Source: Davidsoniella eucalypti
Taxonomy: Eukaryota; Ascomycota; Sordariomycetes; Microascales; Ceratocystidaceae
Direction of reading: 5' to 3'
NCBI GenBank assembly: GCA_004009845.1
Contig: RMBW01000092.1
Span: 62,001-126,000 of the forward strand
Length of the DNA: 64,000 bases
This document shows positions 22,085 through 33,844 of this stretch, in pieces (position 1 is the stretch's first letter; every line of letters begins with the position of its first letter). The translations under genes and the position numbers were made by a program. The notes below the pieces were generated by a model. It had not been told where the DNA came from, did not search any database, and worked only from the letters and a program-made list of their open reading frames with translations.

Positions 22085-25000
22085 ATGGGCAAACTAATCA
22101 GGCTTGAGTTGTACAGTATGTCATCCCCGTTATCTGCAGTCTCTTGCTGTCCAGCCTCTTGCGCAACAAGTGCAGCTATCTTCGGCTATATCGACGGCGT
22201 CAACTAACTGCTTCTTCGCGCAGACTTCAAGTCATACAAGGGCCATCACACCCTTCTCTTTGGCGATTCTTACTTCACGTCCATCATTGGCCCCAATGGA
22301 TCTGGAAAGTCCAACTCGTATGTCATATCACCATTTCTCTTTCTGCTCACTTCTATGCGCTTAGCTATGCACATGTCTGGTCGAAAACCAACTAACCGTT
22401 CTCTGTCCCTTCTAGTATGGACGCCATATCCTTTGTCCTTGGTATCAAGTCAACCCATCTACGATCCGCTCACCTCAAAGATCTCGTCTACCGCGGCCGT
22501 GTACTCAAAACCTCCAAGATCAACGACGATGGTTCCGCAACCGTTGGCGGCGACGACGATAACGCAGACGAACCCGAGTCCGACCCCACCGAAAAGTCCT
22601 CGAAACAGGACCCTCAGACCGCCTGGGTTATGGCCGTCTACGAAGACGACGCCGGTGATGAGCAACGGTGGAAGCGTGCAATCACTACTCAGGGTGCCAG
22701 TGAATACCGCATCAACGAGAGAGTAGTGTCCGCTCAGAAATACAATGCCGCACTAGAGGCCGAGAACATTCTCATCAAGGCTCGCAACTTCCTAGTATTC
22801 CAGGGTGATGTAGAGGCCATTGCTGCTCAGTCACCACAAGACCTGACTCGCCTAATTGAGCAAATATCTGGCAGTCTTGAGTACAAAGCCGACTATGAGC
22901 GCCTTGAGCGCGAGGCTGATCTTGCCGCCGAGAACGCCAACCATCAACTCCAGCGCCGTCGTGGCATCAACTCCGAGATCAAGCAATACCAAGAGCAGAA
23001 GAAGGAGGCTGACACATTCCAACGCAAAACTGACGAGCGTGACGATACCATTGTCACCAAAACTCTGTGGAAGTTGTATCACATCCAAGATCGCATGGAC
23101 GAGTCTAGCTCCAAGATTCGTGATCACCAAGAAGATTTAAAAGAATACCGCCGCAATGTCGAGGTGTACGAGGAGAAGCTAGATGATGCCAGAAAAGACC
23201 AGGCCGCCACCACTCGCGAAATCGGAAAGATCGAGCGTGCTATCCGTGTCAAGGAGCGAGACATGGAAAACAGCCAGACTGAACTGATTCCCATCGACGA
23301 AAAGATTCGCACTATAACACAAGAGTCCGAGCATATCCGTGAGCGTCTTGATACGACAAAGAAGGACGTCGAGCAGTACGCCAGTGTTGTTGCCAAGACT
23401 AAAGCTGATCTCGCTAGTGTCGAAAAAGCCGAGAAGCTCTACGAGAAAGATCACAATGCGCGCATGAAGAAGCTCGGAAAGGACGTCACTGATGCTGATC
23501 GCAAGGAGTACCAGTCATTACGCCAACAAGTTGGTGCCAAGACCTCTGCGAATCAGTCGAGCCTTGCCAACCTAATCCGCCAACAAAAGACTGATGAGGG
23601 CACCGTTAGCACATACAAGGGCAAGATCGATCTTGCCAAGACTGCCCTTGAGAAGCACGGGGCTGAGCTCACCAGTCTTGATCAGCGTAAAGCAACAGCA
23701 GATTCCGCCGTCAAGCAACTTTCCAAGGAAATCGAGATCAAGAAAAAGCAGTTCAACCAGATGCAATCAGAACGTGTGCGCACTAACCAAAAGCGTACCG
23801 AGCTGGAGGAAAAGATTGAGAATCTCTCTGCCAAATTCCGCGAAGCTGATGATGGCAGACGGCAGAATGACCGTGAAGCTCGCATGCGTGAAATGGTCCT
23901 CGCTCTCAAGCGCATCTACCCCGGTGTCAAGGGCCGGATCGGCGACCTTTGCAAGCCCAAACAGAAGAAGTATGACGAGTCTGTGATCGTTGCCCTCGGT
24001 CGTGACTTTGACTCCGTTGTGGTCGACACTGAAAGAACTGGTATCTCCTGCGTTCAGTACCTCAAGGAGCACCGCTTCTCGCCCATGACATTCATCCCTC
24101 TCGACAACATCAAGGTCAACGCTGTCAACACTGCCGTCAAGGGCGTACATGGTGCTCGCCTCACCATCGACACTATCGACTTTGACTCTCTTTATGAGCG
24201 TGCCATGTCCTACGCCTGTGGTAACTCTGTAGTATGCGACTCTTTAGATATTGCCAAGCGCGTAACGCTCAAGACGCCGGTCAAGGCTGTAACTCTCGAG
24301 GGATTCGTTATCCACAAGGCTGGTCTCATGACTGGTGGTCGTGGCCCTGAAAAGGGTAAACGCCGCTTCGAGGAACACGACGTTCAGAACCTTGAGCGTG
24401 CCATCCTAGCTGCCAAGGAAGATCTTGACAAACTTCCCCGTCGGGAGCGTGGTGTTGAGGAGAGTCTCCAGAACGAGCTTTCAAGTTTACAACAACGCCA
24501 TAACCTGGCCAAGAACGAGCAAGCTGCGTTGGAGAAGAACATATTCAGTGTAACCAAGCTTCGCGACAATGAGCTTAACAAGCTCAAGGAACTTGAGCCC
24601 GAGTACCGTGAAAAGAAGGCTACCCTGGAGCAGATTCACGCAAAGGTCGCCGAGTTCCAAAAGGCAGTTTCCGAAGTGGAAGATCAAATCTTTTCCAGCT
24701 TCTGCAAACGTCTTGGATATGCCGATATCCGTGACTACGACGCCCAGCAGGGCAGCATGGAACAAGAGATTGCCGAAGAGCGTAGCAAGTTCAGTGCCCA
24801 GAAGCAGCGCCTGAACGGTAACCTAGAGTGGGAACAGAGCCGTTGTGATACTACCAAGACGCGTGTTGCCAACCTAGAAGCACAGCTCAAGAAACGCAAG
24901 AAGGACATCAAGGAGTACGAGCAACAAAAGGTCAAACTCAACAAAGCCATGGCCGTCGCTCAGGAAGAGCTCGATGCTCTCAGAGAAACGCTAGACGAGT

Positions 25001-26123
25001 ACCGCGCTGAGCTCGAAGAGAAGGCCGAGAAGGTCATCGAGGCGCGCCAAGACCTCCAGAAGAGAAGCAGAGAGATTGATGCCCTCCAGAAGAGTATCAG
25101 CTCGCTCGAAAGCATTGTCCAGACCGAGGGCAATGCCAAGTTCAACTTACTTCGTCGGTGCAAGATGGAGCAAATAAACGTGCCTTTGGCCAGTGGCTCG
25201 CTCGATAATCTGCCCAACCAAGACAACATCTTACGTGTATCAGATCCCGACTCTATGGATCTCGACGAAGACGACGATGAGAACATGATGAACGCGGCTA
25301 TGCAGGACCACGGCATCGAGATTGACTTTGACAGCCTCGATGATGACCTAAAGGAATCCGACGACCCCAGAGTCGAGGACGGCCTCGAGGCCAAGATCGC
25401 GGCTCTAACGTCGGAGATTGAGAAGCTGAACCCCAACATGCGTGCCATCGAGCGTCTAGAGAGCGTGGAGGGTCGTCTCAAGGCGACAGAAAGAGACTTT
25501 GAAGATGCCCGTGCCGAACACAAGCGCGCCCGCGACAGCTTCAACGAAGTCAAGGCACAGCGCTTCGACATGTTTAACAAGGCCTTCAGCCATATCCAGG
25601 AGCAGATATCCAACGTGTACCGTGACCTGACCCGGTCTGAAGCGTATCCTCTTGGTGGCCAGGCCTACCTGGATATCGAGGAAGACACGGACACGCCTTA
25701 TCTGTCCGGCATCAAGTACCACGCCATGCCGCCACTCAAGCGTTTCCGTGATATGGAGCATCTGTCTGGCGGCGAAAAGACCATGGCTGCGCTAGCACTG
25801 CTTTTCGCCATCCATAGCTACCAGCCCAGTCCATTCTTCGTGTTGGACGAAGTCGATGCGGCGCTGGACAATGCCAACGTGGGCAAGATCAAGAAGTATA
25901 TCCGCGAGCACGCCGGTCCTGGTATGCAATTCATCGTCATTAGTCTAAAGGCTGGTCTTTTCCAGGACAGTGAGAGTCTAGTAGGCGTGTACCGTGACCA
26001 AGATGTCAACAGCTCGAAAACGCTCACTCTAGATGTAAGTTGTCTAACCCTATCATCTCTTTAGATATCTCTTTACTAACCCCTTTTTTGCTTTTTTGTT
26101 TCTAGCTGCGCAAATACACATGA
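22085..26123 (+). CDS. SMC1: Cohesin subunit Smc1
   Basis: This is the ATPase arm of cohesin that pairs with Smc3 to hold sister chromatids. Four exons, 22085-22115, 22224-22317, 22416-26034 and 26106-26123, give 1253 residues. Two small 5' exons encode MGKLIRLELYNFKSYKGHHTL and the Walker A loop GPNGSGKS (33-40). The last exon adds only LRKYT after TLD. The ABC signature LSGGEKT is near residue 1158 and Walker B VLDEVDAALDNANV near 1184. Between the heads lie two long coiled coils and a hinge (about 545-680) containing GDLCKPKQKKYDESVIVALG and the glycine-rich GLMTGGRGPEKGKRRFE. An acidic insert near 945-995 (DDEN, DFDSLDDDL) sits in the second coiled coil. The length matches Smc1 (about 1230-1260), and the sequence is unlike Smc2, 3 or 4. 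Confidence 0.97.
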
Positions 26124-27005
26124 TGAATCTGGCTCTTCTTAATACCATATAATGAGCCTACATGTAATTTCATCTGTTGTATAAAACTTGAGTTTAACTG
26201 TGTTGAGAGGGATTCGTTCTTGCTTCTTCATGTTCTTGGAGCCATGGCGTTGAGATGGATGGGCCTTTTGTCACTTTTTGGGGGTTTTTTTATTCTGTTT
26301 ATGTTTTCTCAACTATTCTTGCTGCTGTATCTTTTGTGTTTTTTTCTTCTTCTTTTTTTTACTTTATACCAGTGCTCTATTTTTTCAAGCTGACGTAGTT
26401 TATTGACAAATTTTCTCACTCTTTACAGTTTTTCTCAACTCTTAATATAGAATCTCAAGCAAGTATATCTTCCTTAGGGTTAGAAAATGGTACATCTTTC
26501 ACTAGGTTAAACAAAGACGTTTTTGTGGAGCCAAGGCTGGACGAACAATCAATGTAGTGAAATAATTCGCGACGCGCGAAATAATTGCTGGACAAAAAAA
26601 GTTGTATTCGTCGTTGCTAAGTAGGCTTAACCCTTTTTTTTCTTCTTTCTGATACTACATTTTCTGGTTTGCGAACTTTACTTGCTGATTACTTTTTTTT
26701 GTTGGTTTACTGGGTAAAACTCCAAATTACATCATTGATTTAATTATAATAAAGCTTCAAGCACTTTGCCTGTCTTCAAGATAGCAGCTCTAGTTAATTG
26801 AAAAGAGCTTGATTGCACCTTTTTTCCCCCTTCTCTGTACAAAATCTATCACATTCCAAAAACAGAGCACCTGCCTACATCCTGCTTATCGAACAAAGAA
26901 AGCCGCACAAAAACCTCGAGAAAAAAAAACCACTATACGAGACTCTGAGCAAGCCATTCTGCCAAAACACATCTAGGACAGCTTCCCTAGATCGATTGAT
27001 TAGCT
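26124..27005. other. Intergenic region between smc1 and the TFIIE alpha gene
   Basis: T-rich 3' flank of smc1 followed by the promoter and leader of the next gene. No plus-strand ATG occurs from about 26554 to 27006. No gene is supported. Confidence 0.45.
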
Positions 27006-28429
27006 ATGGATCTAGCTCAGAATCTGGTGCGCATGGTCACGAGGGCCTTTTACGAAACCCGCCATATCATCATTGTCGACGCTGTCATCACACATTCTGC
27101 GTATGCGCTTCCCAGAAAAGAGATCCAAAAATAGCTGTAGTTTTGAGTGACATAGCTCTCAAGAGAAGGAGGAGAGGAGCGAGGAGGGGTTTTTGGCTCT
27201 TCTTTTTTTTACTGACTAATTCGTGGATTGGCAGGCTTCGCGACAATGACTTGGCGTATATCATGTCCATGAACATCAAGGACCTGCACAAGATTGTCGG
27301 AAAGCTTCTAGAAGAACGACTGCTTCACAAGTAAGTGGTATCTGATTCTCTACAGCATTGGAGAAGCCAAAAAACACTAACGAGATATGTGTGTGTGTGT
27401 GATAGGTTCGGTCGACCAGAACTGCGCGAGGGCCAAACAAGACCAGTCACGCAAACATACTATTACATCGATTACCGACAAACCCTCGATGCCATCAAAT
27501 GGCGAGTATACACAATCACCAAGGACATCCAAGGCAACACGGTCTCGTCGACCGAGAAGAAGGAATACTTTTGCAACACCTGCGCCGCCGAATACACCAA
27601 CCTCGAAGTCTTTTCCTCCTTCGACGAAGTCAACGGTTTCCTGTGCGAACGCTGCGGAAGCGTTCTCGTTCACGATCTCGAGCGCAATGCGACGGGCCAC
27701 GAACAATCGACTCGTATGAACAACCAAATCAACTTCGTCACCGAGAGACTACAGCAGATAGACAGCGTATTCATTCCCGACAATAACTTTGAGCATGCGC
27801 TAGCCAATTCACGACCCGTAATACGCGATCCGACGAACCCAGGCGTCTCATCGCTCCCCGCCGACGTGGGAATATCACGGCCAACGGCGGTCAAGGGACT
27901 GGCCAACACGGGACCCAAGTCTTTAGCAGTCAGCATATCGACGTCAGATGGCCCGACAAGTGCCGAAGTGGCGGCGGAAAAGGACCGCAAAGAAAAGATT
28001 GCGCAGAAGAATGCTTTGCCGTCGTGGATGTCGAATTCGACGGTTACCGGCGAATCTTTCTCGGCGCAGGGTGGTGGCAACAACGACGATTCCTCGTTGC
28101 CCGTTCTCAATGCCGACGAGGACGATAAAGCCGCTATTATTGCTCAGGCGGACGCCGATAAAAACCATGCTGCGATCGACGATTTATACCTGATGCTAAA
28201 GCAAGACCAGGATCGTGCTAGAGCGCTGGAGGAAGATGATGATGAGGGCTCAGATGACGAAGACGATAATTTCGAGGATGTTATCGCGGCCGTGGCCATT
28301 GGTGCTCCGTCTATTACAGTACCAGAGATCGAGGAGGAGAGGACCTTGAAGAGAGTCAAGTTGGCTGTACCAAAGTCTGAAGACGATGACGAAGACGATA
28401 GTGACGATATGGAGTTCGAGGACGTGTAG
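27006..28429 (+). CDS. TFA1: Transcription initiation factor TFIIE subunit alpha (Tfa1)
   Basis: This is the large subunit of TFIIE, which recruits and stimulates TFIIH at RNA polymerase II promoters. Three exons, 27006-27100, 27235-27330 and 27406-28429, give 404 residues. The joins restore HSALRDNDLAYIMSMNIKDLHKIVGKLLEERLLHKFGRPE, the winged-helix domain at the N-terminus. YYYIDYRQTLDAIKWRVYTI follows, then a zinc ribbon with CNTC and CERC pairs (residues about 128-155). The C-terminal third is disordered and very acidic, with two runs (EEDDDEGSDDEDD and SEDDDEDDSDDMEFEDV), matching the acidic region by which TFIIE alpha contacts TFIIH p62. The second intron carries a GT dinucleotide repeat directly before its acceptor. 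Confidence 0.94.
27388..27401 (+). repeat. GT dinucleotide repeat next to a splice acceptor
   Basis: About seven TG units fill the space just before the TAG acceptor (27403-27405) of TFIIE alpha intron 2, where a pyrimidine tract would normally lie. A CACTAAC branch site is visible a little upstream. Confidence 0.7.
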
Positions 28430-29946
28430 ACAAAAGTTGCAATAGAACTAGGTTCTTTGTTTTGGTCCTTGTTTCTATTCGTTGCTATGCAGCCAGTTTC
28501 GGTTGGTTTTTCTTTTTCTTTTTCTCTACTCTTGCTACTATTCATGATTTGCTTTTTATGGCTACATTATTGTGGCATGTTCTATTTATCAACAGCGAAT
28601 CATTGATGGAATGCGCCAAAACGCCAAAGAGAAGAGAAGAGGGATACAGCAGATTTAACACGAGAAAGATGAAGAGATAGAGACAGAGAGACGGACATTT
28701 CAAAGCTAGGGTTTCTTTTAACCGGCTGGAATGTACGGCTTATATAATTATCAAAAGTACGTACTTTACTTTACATAATAATAAAATATCAAAATAAAGC
28801 CTAAACAAAACAAAAACAACCCTCTCGTGTATCGTGTCATGGTGCTCTTCGATACACATAGTCAACTAACAAATTCCGTCACGATAATTAACATCGATCA
28901 TAGACAAGATATATGACGCGCTTATGGAAGTTTCGACCGGCCGGCACAATATACCAAGTTCATATAGATAGTACATATGTTTCATGCTTAGAAATATCAA
29001 AAAGAGATACAAGCATACACATGTCACTTGGGCCACAATGAGATGTAACATGGCTGGCCTACAAATACATGTAAGACGATATACACGTGAAGCGAGCTGC
29101 AGGATAATTCGCAAAGCCTTTTGAGCTGAGAAGATGATCTAGAAGCTGACAGATGTAAGCGACGGACAAACTCATAGTTGATGATTATTAAGCACATGTA
29201 TTAGTATACCGCATGATATTATAGATACATATATTGTATGTACACGTACGGAGAAAGAAACTTGTCTTGATGGAGGATAAGCAACAGGGTTTTGTTGAGA
29301 GCGGAGCAAGACGATGAAGCTGAACCACATCCCTAGACAGAATGCTTACTAATCAGATCATAGCAGAACATGAAGTTTTGAACAAAAAGCGTGATTGGTG
29401 TGACGGTGGAAAGCGGAACACCAGCTCAACATGGCGGAGTTGAGCCCACTCGGAGGCTTATACATGAAATAAGGATTTGAGTTGGCTCTTATTGGAAGTC
29501 CCCGGATGAGTAATCCTTCCTAGTCGTTTACAATAAATTGGGTTGGTAAGCGCAGGTGATAGGCGTCAAAGGGCCTGTAAGTTGATAATTGACCTTTTGA
29601 ATGAGGAGTTCATAGGCAACCGGAAAAAAAAAAAAAAAAAAGAAAAAGAAAAAAAAGTGGTAAAGGTAGAGAAGCAAAAAGAAACAAATAAAGAATCTAA
29701 AACCGTGTTTTTTTCTTAGTTTCAGAAAATAACATACATATATAAAGAATGACCAACGTCTTCATATCATCACGCAATATCCTACTTTAAAGTGCAATTA
29801 CATCCTTCTTTCTCTATTTCATCGACTTCGTCACCAATAATTCGTCTTTTGAGCCAATCATTTGTCCTCTTTTTGCTATCTCTTTACCATCTCACGTAAC
29901 CTCTCTTATCACGAATTACTTTTTATTTTTTATTTTTTTATTAACA
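28430..29946. other. Intergenic region between TFIIE alpha and the MAPEG gene
   Basis: A/T-rich, with an A-rich run at about 29622-29656 and CT-rich leader sequence before 29947. No gene is supported. Confidence 0.45.
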
Positions 29947-30595
29947 ATGTCTATGATGACCCTCCAAGTCCCAGCCGAGTTCGGGTAAGTCGATGAAAAT
30001 ATCGATAAACCCTATTCCTGGCAAACAAAAACAAAAAGATGCAACATAGCTGATTAGAGAGAGATATTGAAGAGGAAATATATAACTAATGTTTTTTTTT
30101 TGTTACTGAATAGCTATGTTCTGACTGTGGCTGCTTCCAGCTTCGTGCTCAATGTTATGCTAGGCATTCAAGTTTCCGTCTATCGTAAGGCAGCTGGTAT
30201 CAAGTATCCCATTGCCTACGCCAACGACGAACTTGCCGAGAAAGACCCCAAGGCTTTCCAATTCAACTGCGGTAAGAGGGAATATCTAATATCTAATATA
30301 TATACAATGAAAAAAATACTAACCCAATATTGTAACAGCCCAACGTGCTCACCTAAACTTTGGCGAGGCTCACACCTCGTGGCTAGGCTCACTACTCATC
30401 ACTGGCCTGCGGTATCCCATGGCTGCTACCTATCTCGGAGGCGCTTGGGTCGTCGGTCGTGCTTTCTATGGTCGGGGATACGTCACTGGCGGTCCTCAGG
30501 GCCGTGTTCGTGGTGCTGTCCTGGGTTTCGTTACTAGCTATGCCCTGATCTTCATGTCGGCGTACACAGGTATCAGCTTCGCCCTGGGCTACTAA
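29947..30595 (+). CDS. Microsomal glutathione S-transferase 3-like MAPEG protein
   Basis: This is a small integral membrane enzyme of the MAPEG superfamily, closest to MGST3, with glutathione transferase/peroxidase activity expected in ER or outer mitochondrial membrane. Three exons, 29947-29984, 30114-30271 and 30339-30595, give 150 residues. The second junction falls inside the hallmark motif and restores FNCAQRAHLNFGEAHTSW, equivalent to the family FNCxQRxHxNxxE glutathione-site motif. Four hydrophobic helices are apparent: residues about 13-33, then pairs around 78-98 and 120-147. The YLGGAWVVGRAFYGRGYVTGGPQGRVRG segment is typical of the MGST3 third helix and loop. Length matches the usual 140-155. 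Substrate is not inferable. Confidence 0.92.
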
Positions 30596-30834
30596 TCGAG
30601 AGATATCCGGAAGATTCTCTTCCTCTTTGTAGAGGGAGGGATATATGTGGGATATAGATAATAACAACAGTTCGTTGGGGTACGATGTTACATATATAAA
30701 ATACTTTTATTCGATACAAACAAGGTAACAAGGCATGATGGAACAGAAACAAACACAAGAGGTTCTGTTCTGTTCTGTACAATGGAAAACAAACTATTAT
30801 TCTTTTGTATTTATTATTCATCCATCTCACAAGG

Positions 30835-32673
30835 CTATACATTGCGCTTCAATTCAGAATTCGGCGCATTATCGAATACGACCTGCTCACCACCATCGTC
30901 TTCTGAAGCAGTAGTAGTTCCAGAATGTTCAATTCCATTATTACCCAAGAGGAAATCACCAAAATACTTCATAGCACTGAGCATCTCCTCCCCACTAGGA
31001 ATGATGTATTCCCGAGGTAAAAGGAATCCGTAAATACCGGTATCCTGTAGTTTGACCTGGTAGCTATAGTGCGCACGCATCTCATGGTAGAACCAATCAA
31101 TGGCTGAGCCACCACCAGTCTCTAGTCGTGGACGAGCCATGCCTACAACTCCCTCGCACGCCGGGGCGATGGTATATATTTCGCCATCAGCCAGACGAAT
31201 AGCTTTAGTCAGTCCAGCTGCAAGCTCCTCCAGATTCTCCAAGTTCGGCGGATCGACATGGCACGAGTAAGAGTACGGGAAGAGAACCTGCTGCGAGTAA
31301 GAATGAAGATCGATCAGGCCCACGAAGTTCGTGGAGTTGTTGTCCGTCACATTCCGGGCCCAGTCGGCTAGCTGGGCGGCTTCGGTGGCCTGGAACGGCT
31401 CATTACCAGCAAAACCCTCAGAACACGGGTTCTTATGCACAGCAGAAGAACCCTCCCATCCGAAACTAAAGGCGTGGTCGAGATCGAGACCATGGCAATA
31501 TGGCAGTCCGGTGGGCTGTCTTGACTTGCGCCAGAGACGGTCAACAGACCAGGTATATTCAAAGCCATCTGGGTTCATGATGGGGATAAAGAGGATGTCG
31601 AAGGACTCGAGCACCTTGGTGATGACGCGGTCTTTTCCGTAGCGAGTGATGAATTGCCAGGCTAGATAATTTACGGTAGAGGTGGAAATCCACTCGCGGG
31701 CATGCAGACCTCCGGTGACGAGAATGGTCTTCCGCGGCTCATCGCTGTCGTCGTCGCCATTGGTTGGTGGTCTGTTGACGCCTACGCGCAGACCGGTGAT
31801 TCTACGACCTTCGAATGACGTGCCAATCTCAACCAGATTGACGTAAGACGAGAACATGACCTGAATAAGGTGCATCCATTGTTCAACGACCTTTGGGCGA
31901 GACAGTTAGTAATCTTCAAAGGAAACAGCGCATATGTATATATAGATATGCATGATTAGAGAAATGGTGCTAGGACGTACAGGAAGTGGTTGGTAGTCTT
32001 GGAAGAAGAGGTTGTCTGATGCAGTGATTTCATGGCCATGTTTTTCGGCAAAGGCGCTAGTCGCATTGTCGCTCGACTTCTGGTAATAGGCTCGATATGT
32101 CTCGGGATATGTGCCGGCAACCAGCCCACTCAGGTCACCGGAGAGTACAGTGTGGCTGTCGCGTAGGTGTTGGGGAAGCAAGCCCATGAGCAACTTGACG
32201 TCATCGGCCCGGGCTCTGATGTCGACGTGGCCGTGTGCGACAGACCATACATCGAGAAGAAGGGTGTCGATAGCGTCGTACAAAGCATCGTAGTCGGCAG
32301 TATCGGTAGATGGGAGCTTGAAGCGCAATAGTACTTGGTCGGAGTACTTGGTGGCTATCTGTGTGTGAAAGGCGTCGACAGCGGGCCGCGGCGGACGACT
32401 GGAGGCATCATGATCATGGCCGGGATAGTGATAGTGATGATGATGATGATCGAATATAGATCTAAGAGTGGAATCGTAGAGCCACGAGAGAAACGATGGG
32501 CTGTGGCTGTTGCTGTGACTGTGGCTGTGGTGGTTGTTTTTGTGGATATTGTTATTGTTGTGGTTGTGATTCCTGTTTTGATAGTGTCGAGAACCACCTT
32601 GGCCCGCGGATCGGTGAGCATCGGCCGAAGTAGCAGCAAGGGCGACCAAAGCAAGGGTTTTGGCGATATGCAT
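30835..32673 (-). CDS. ECM14: Inactive metallocarboxypeptidase-like Ecm14 (M14 family)
   Basis: This is a secreted pseudo-enzyme of the M14A carboxypeptidase fold, linked to cell-wall organisation in yeast. Exons 32673-31981 and 31890-30835 give 582 residues. A signal peptide (about residues 1-19) is followed by a strongly His/Asn-rich stretch and then a prodomain. In the peptidase domain the zinc ligands are kept: HARE (H294, E297) and the histidine of IDLHSYS (H427). The catalytic glutamate of active M14 enzymes, in a FELRDTG-like context, is lysine here (QVKLQDTG, K511; codon 31053-31051). That loss defines Ecm14 against true carboxypeptidases. The 90-bp intron has a TACTAAC branch site and an AAG acceptor. 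Zinc binding is likely retained while peptide hydrolysis is not. Confidence 0.92.
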
Positions 32674-33009
32674 TATTTATCTAACTGCAGTTTGTTGGTA
32701 GGAATACTGTATAGATTTTTGTAGAAAAAAGGCAGCAAAAGCGACGAGGCTGAGAGGAAGCGTGACGATCGCAAAGCGCTAAGATTGTGAGCCTGGCAAT
32801 TAAGATTTCAGGACAAGAGAAAGAGATCAGAGGCGTGGGTGGAATTGGAATGAGCCAAGCCAAAAAAGGACTAGGGAATGCGAATAGCGTGCTTATCTAA
32901 GAATACAGAGCCAACCATAGTATGATAGTATGATAGGGCTTGTAGAGTGTCGAAATGGTATATAGAATATAGAAACAAGACGTTACAAAATATGATATTA
33001 GATTAACGC

Positions 33010-33059
33010 GAGGGGAATCCCGGCCATCATGAGGACGGATGTTAGTAGACAAGTAGTAT
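33010..33059. repeat. 50-bp dispersed repeat, copy B
   Basis: Direct-orientation match to 13329-13378 at 47 of 50 positions. On the minus strand the reading is TTCLLTSVLMMAGIPL and then a stop a few codons on. It lies about 340 bp upstream of the ecm14 start codon. Confidence 0.75.
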
Positions 33060-33780
33060 CCTTTTGAAACATGTTTTTATTTTATATTTTACATAGAATA
33101 CTCTTGGGTTTCACATCCAATAATTCGATACAGATACAGTGCGTGCCTTGAAGGCATTTCCATGGGGCTAAACGTGTACATGATATACGTATGTAACTAT
33201 AAAAGGCCCTGTAAGTACTGTAACTCTGTAACTGACAGAAGATCTGCAGCTTGTATTGGCAGACTACAGGGTCGGTTAATAGAAGTTATAGTGGAGTGGT
33301 GAAACGCCGATACATCTAGGGTTAGTTGTACATTGTACATTGTATACATGTATGTATTCACATCTAATCATTTGTAGTAGGGTACTAAAATGAAGACAAG
33401 AACCAGAAAACGAACACAAGGCATAACTGATTTAGAAATTTGGGAAGTAATTTTCCTACCTTTCTACCAATTAGCGATAGTATAGTAGTATTCGTTGGAT
33501 ATTATCTCTAGTATACTACCCACACGGACGGAACAAAAGAGTAAGAATCTGGCAGATGATGCAATGACGTGGTACGGAGAGAGGTCTGTCACTGTACTGA
33601 CATCATAGAGCCTATGGATTCATCTGCGTAGGAAGAAAGGAAGAAAAATGAAAGATGCTTGTGTATGCCAGAGTCGTCAAAAGGGGTTTAGTGCGTTTTC
33701 TATATATATATAATTGCACCTAAGCAGGAGACAAAAAATAAAAGGTATAGTGAGTGGGTGCTAAAACAGACCCCTCCGAA

Positions 33781-33844
33781 GCACCTAAAAGCCCTAAAAG
33801 CACCTAAAAGCACCTTAAAGCACCTAAAAGCACCTAAAAGCACC
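33781..33844. repeat. 10-bp tandem repeat (GCACCTAAAA), about 6.5 units
   Basis: Six near-perfect decamer units plus a half unit. The second unit is 9 bp, and the fourth has a T for A change. No known function. Confidence 0.85.

Noticed and set aside
24960..25613. A 217-codon open frame antisense to smc1
   Set aside because: Serine/arginine-rich product created by the codon bias of the smc1 coiled-coil coding strand; no domain or splice context.
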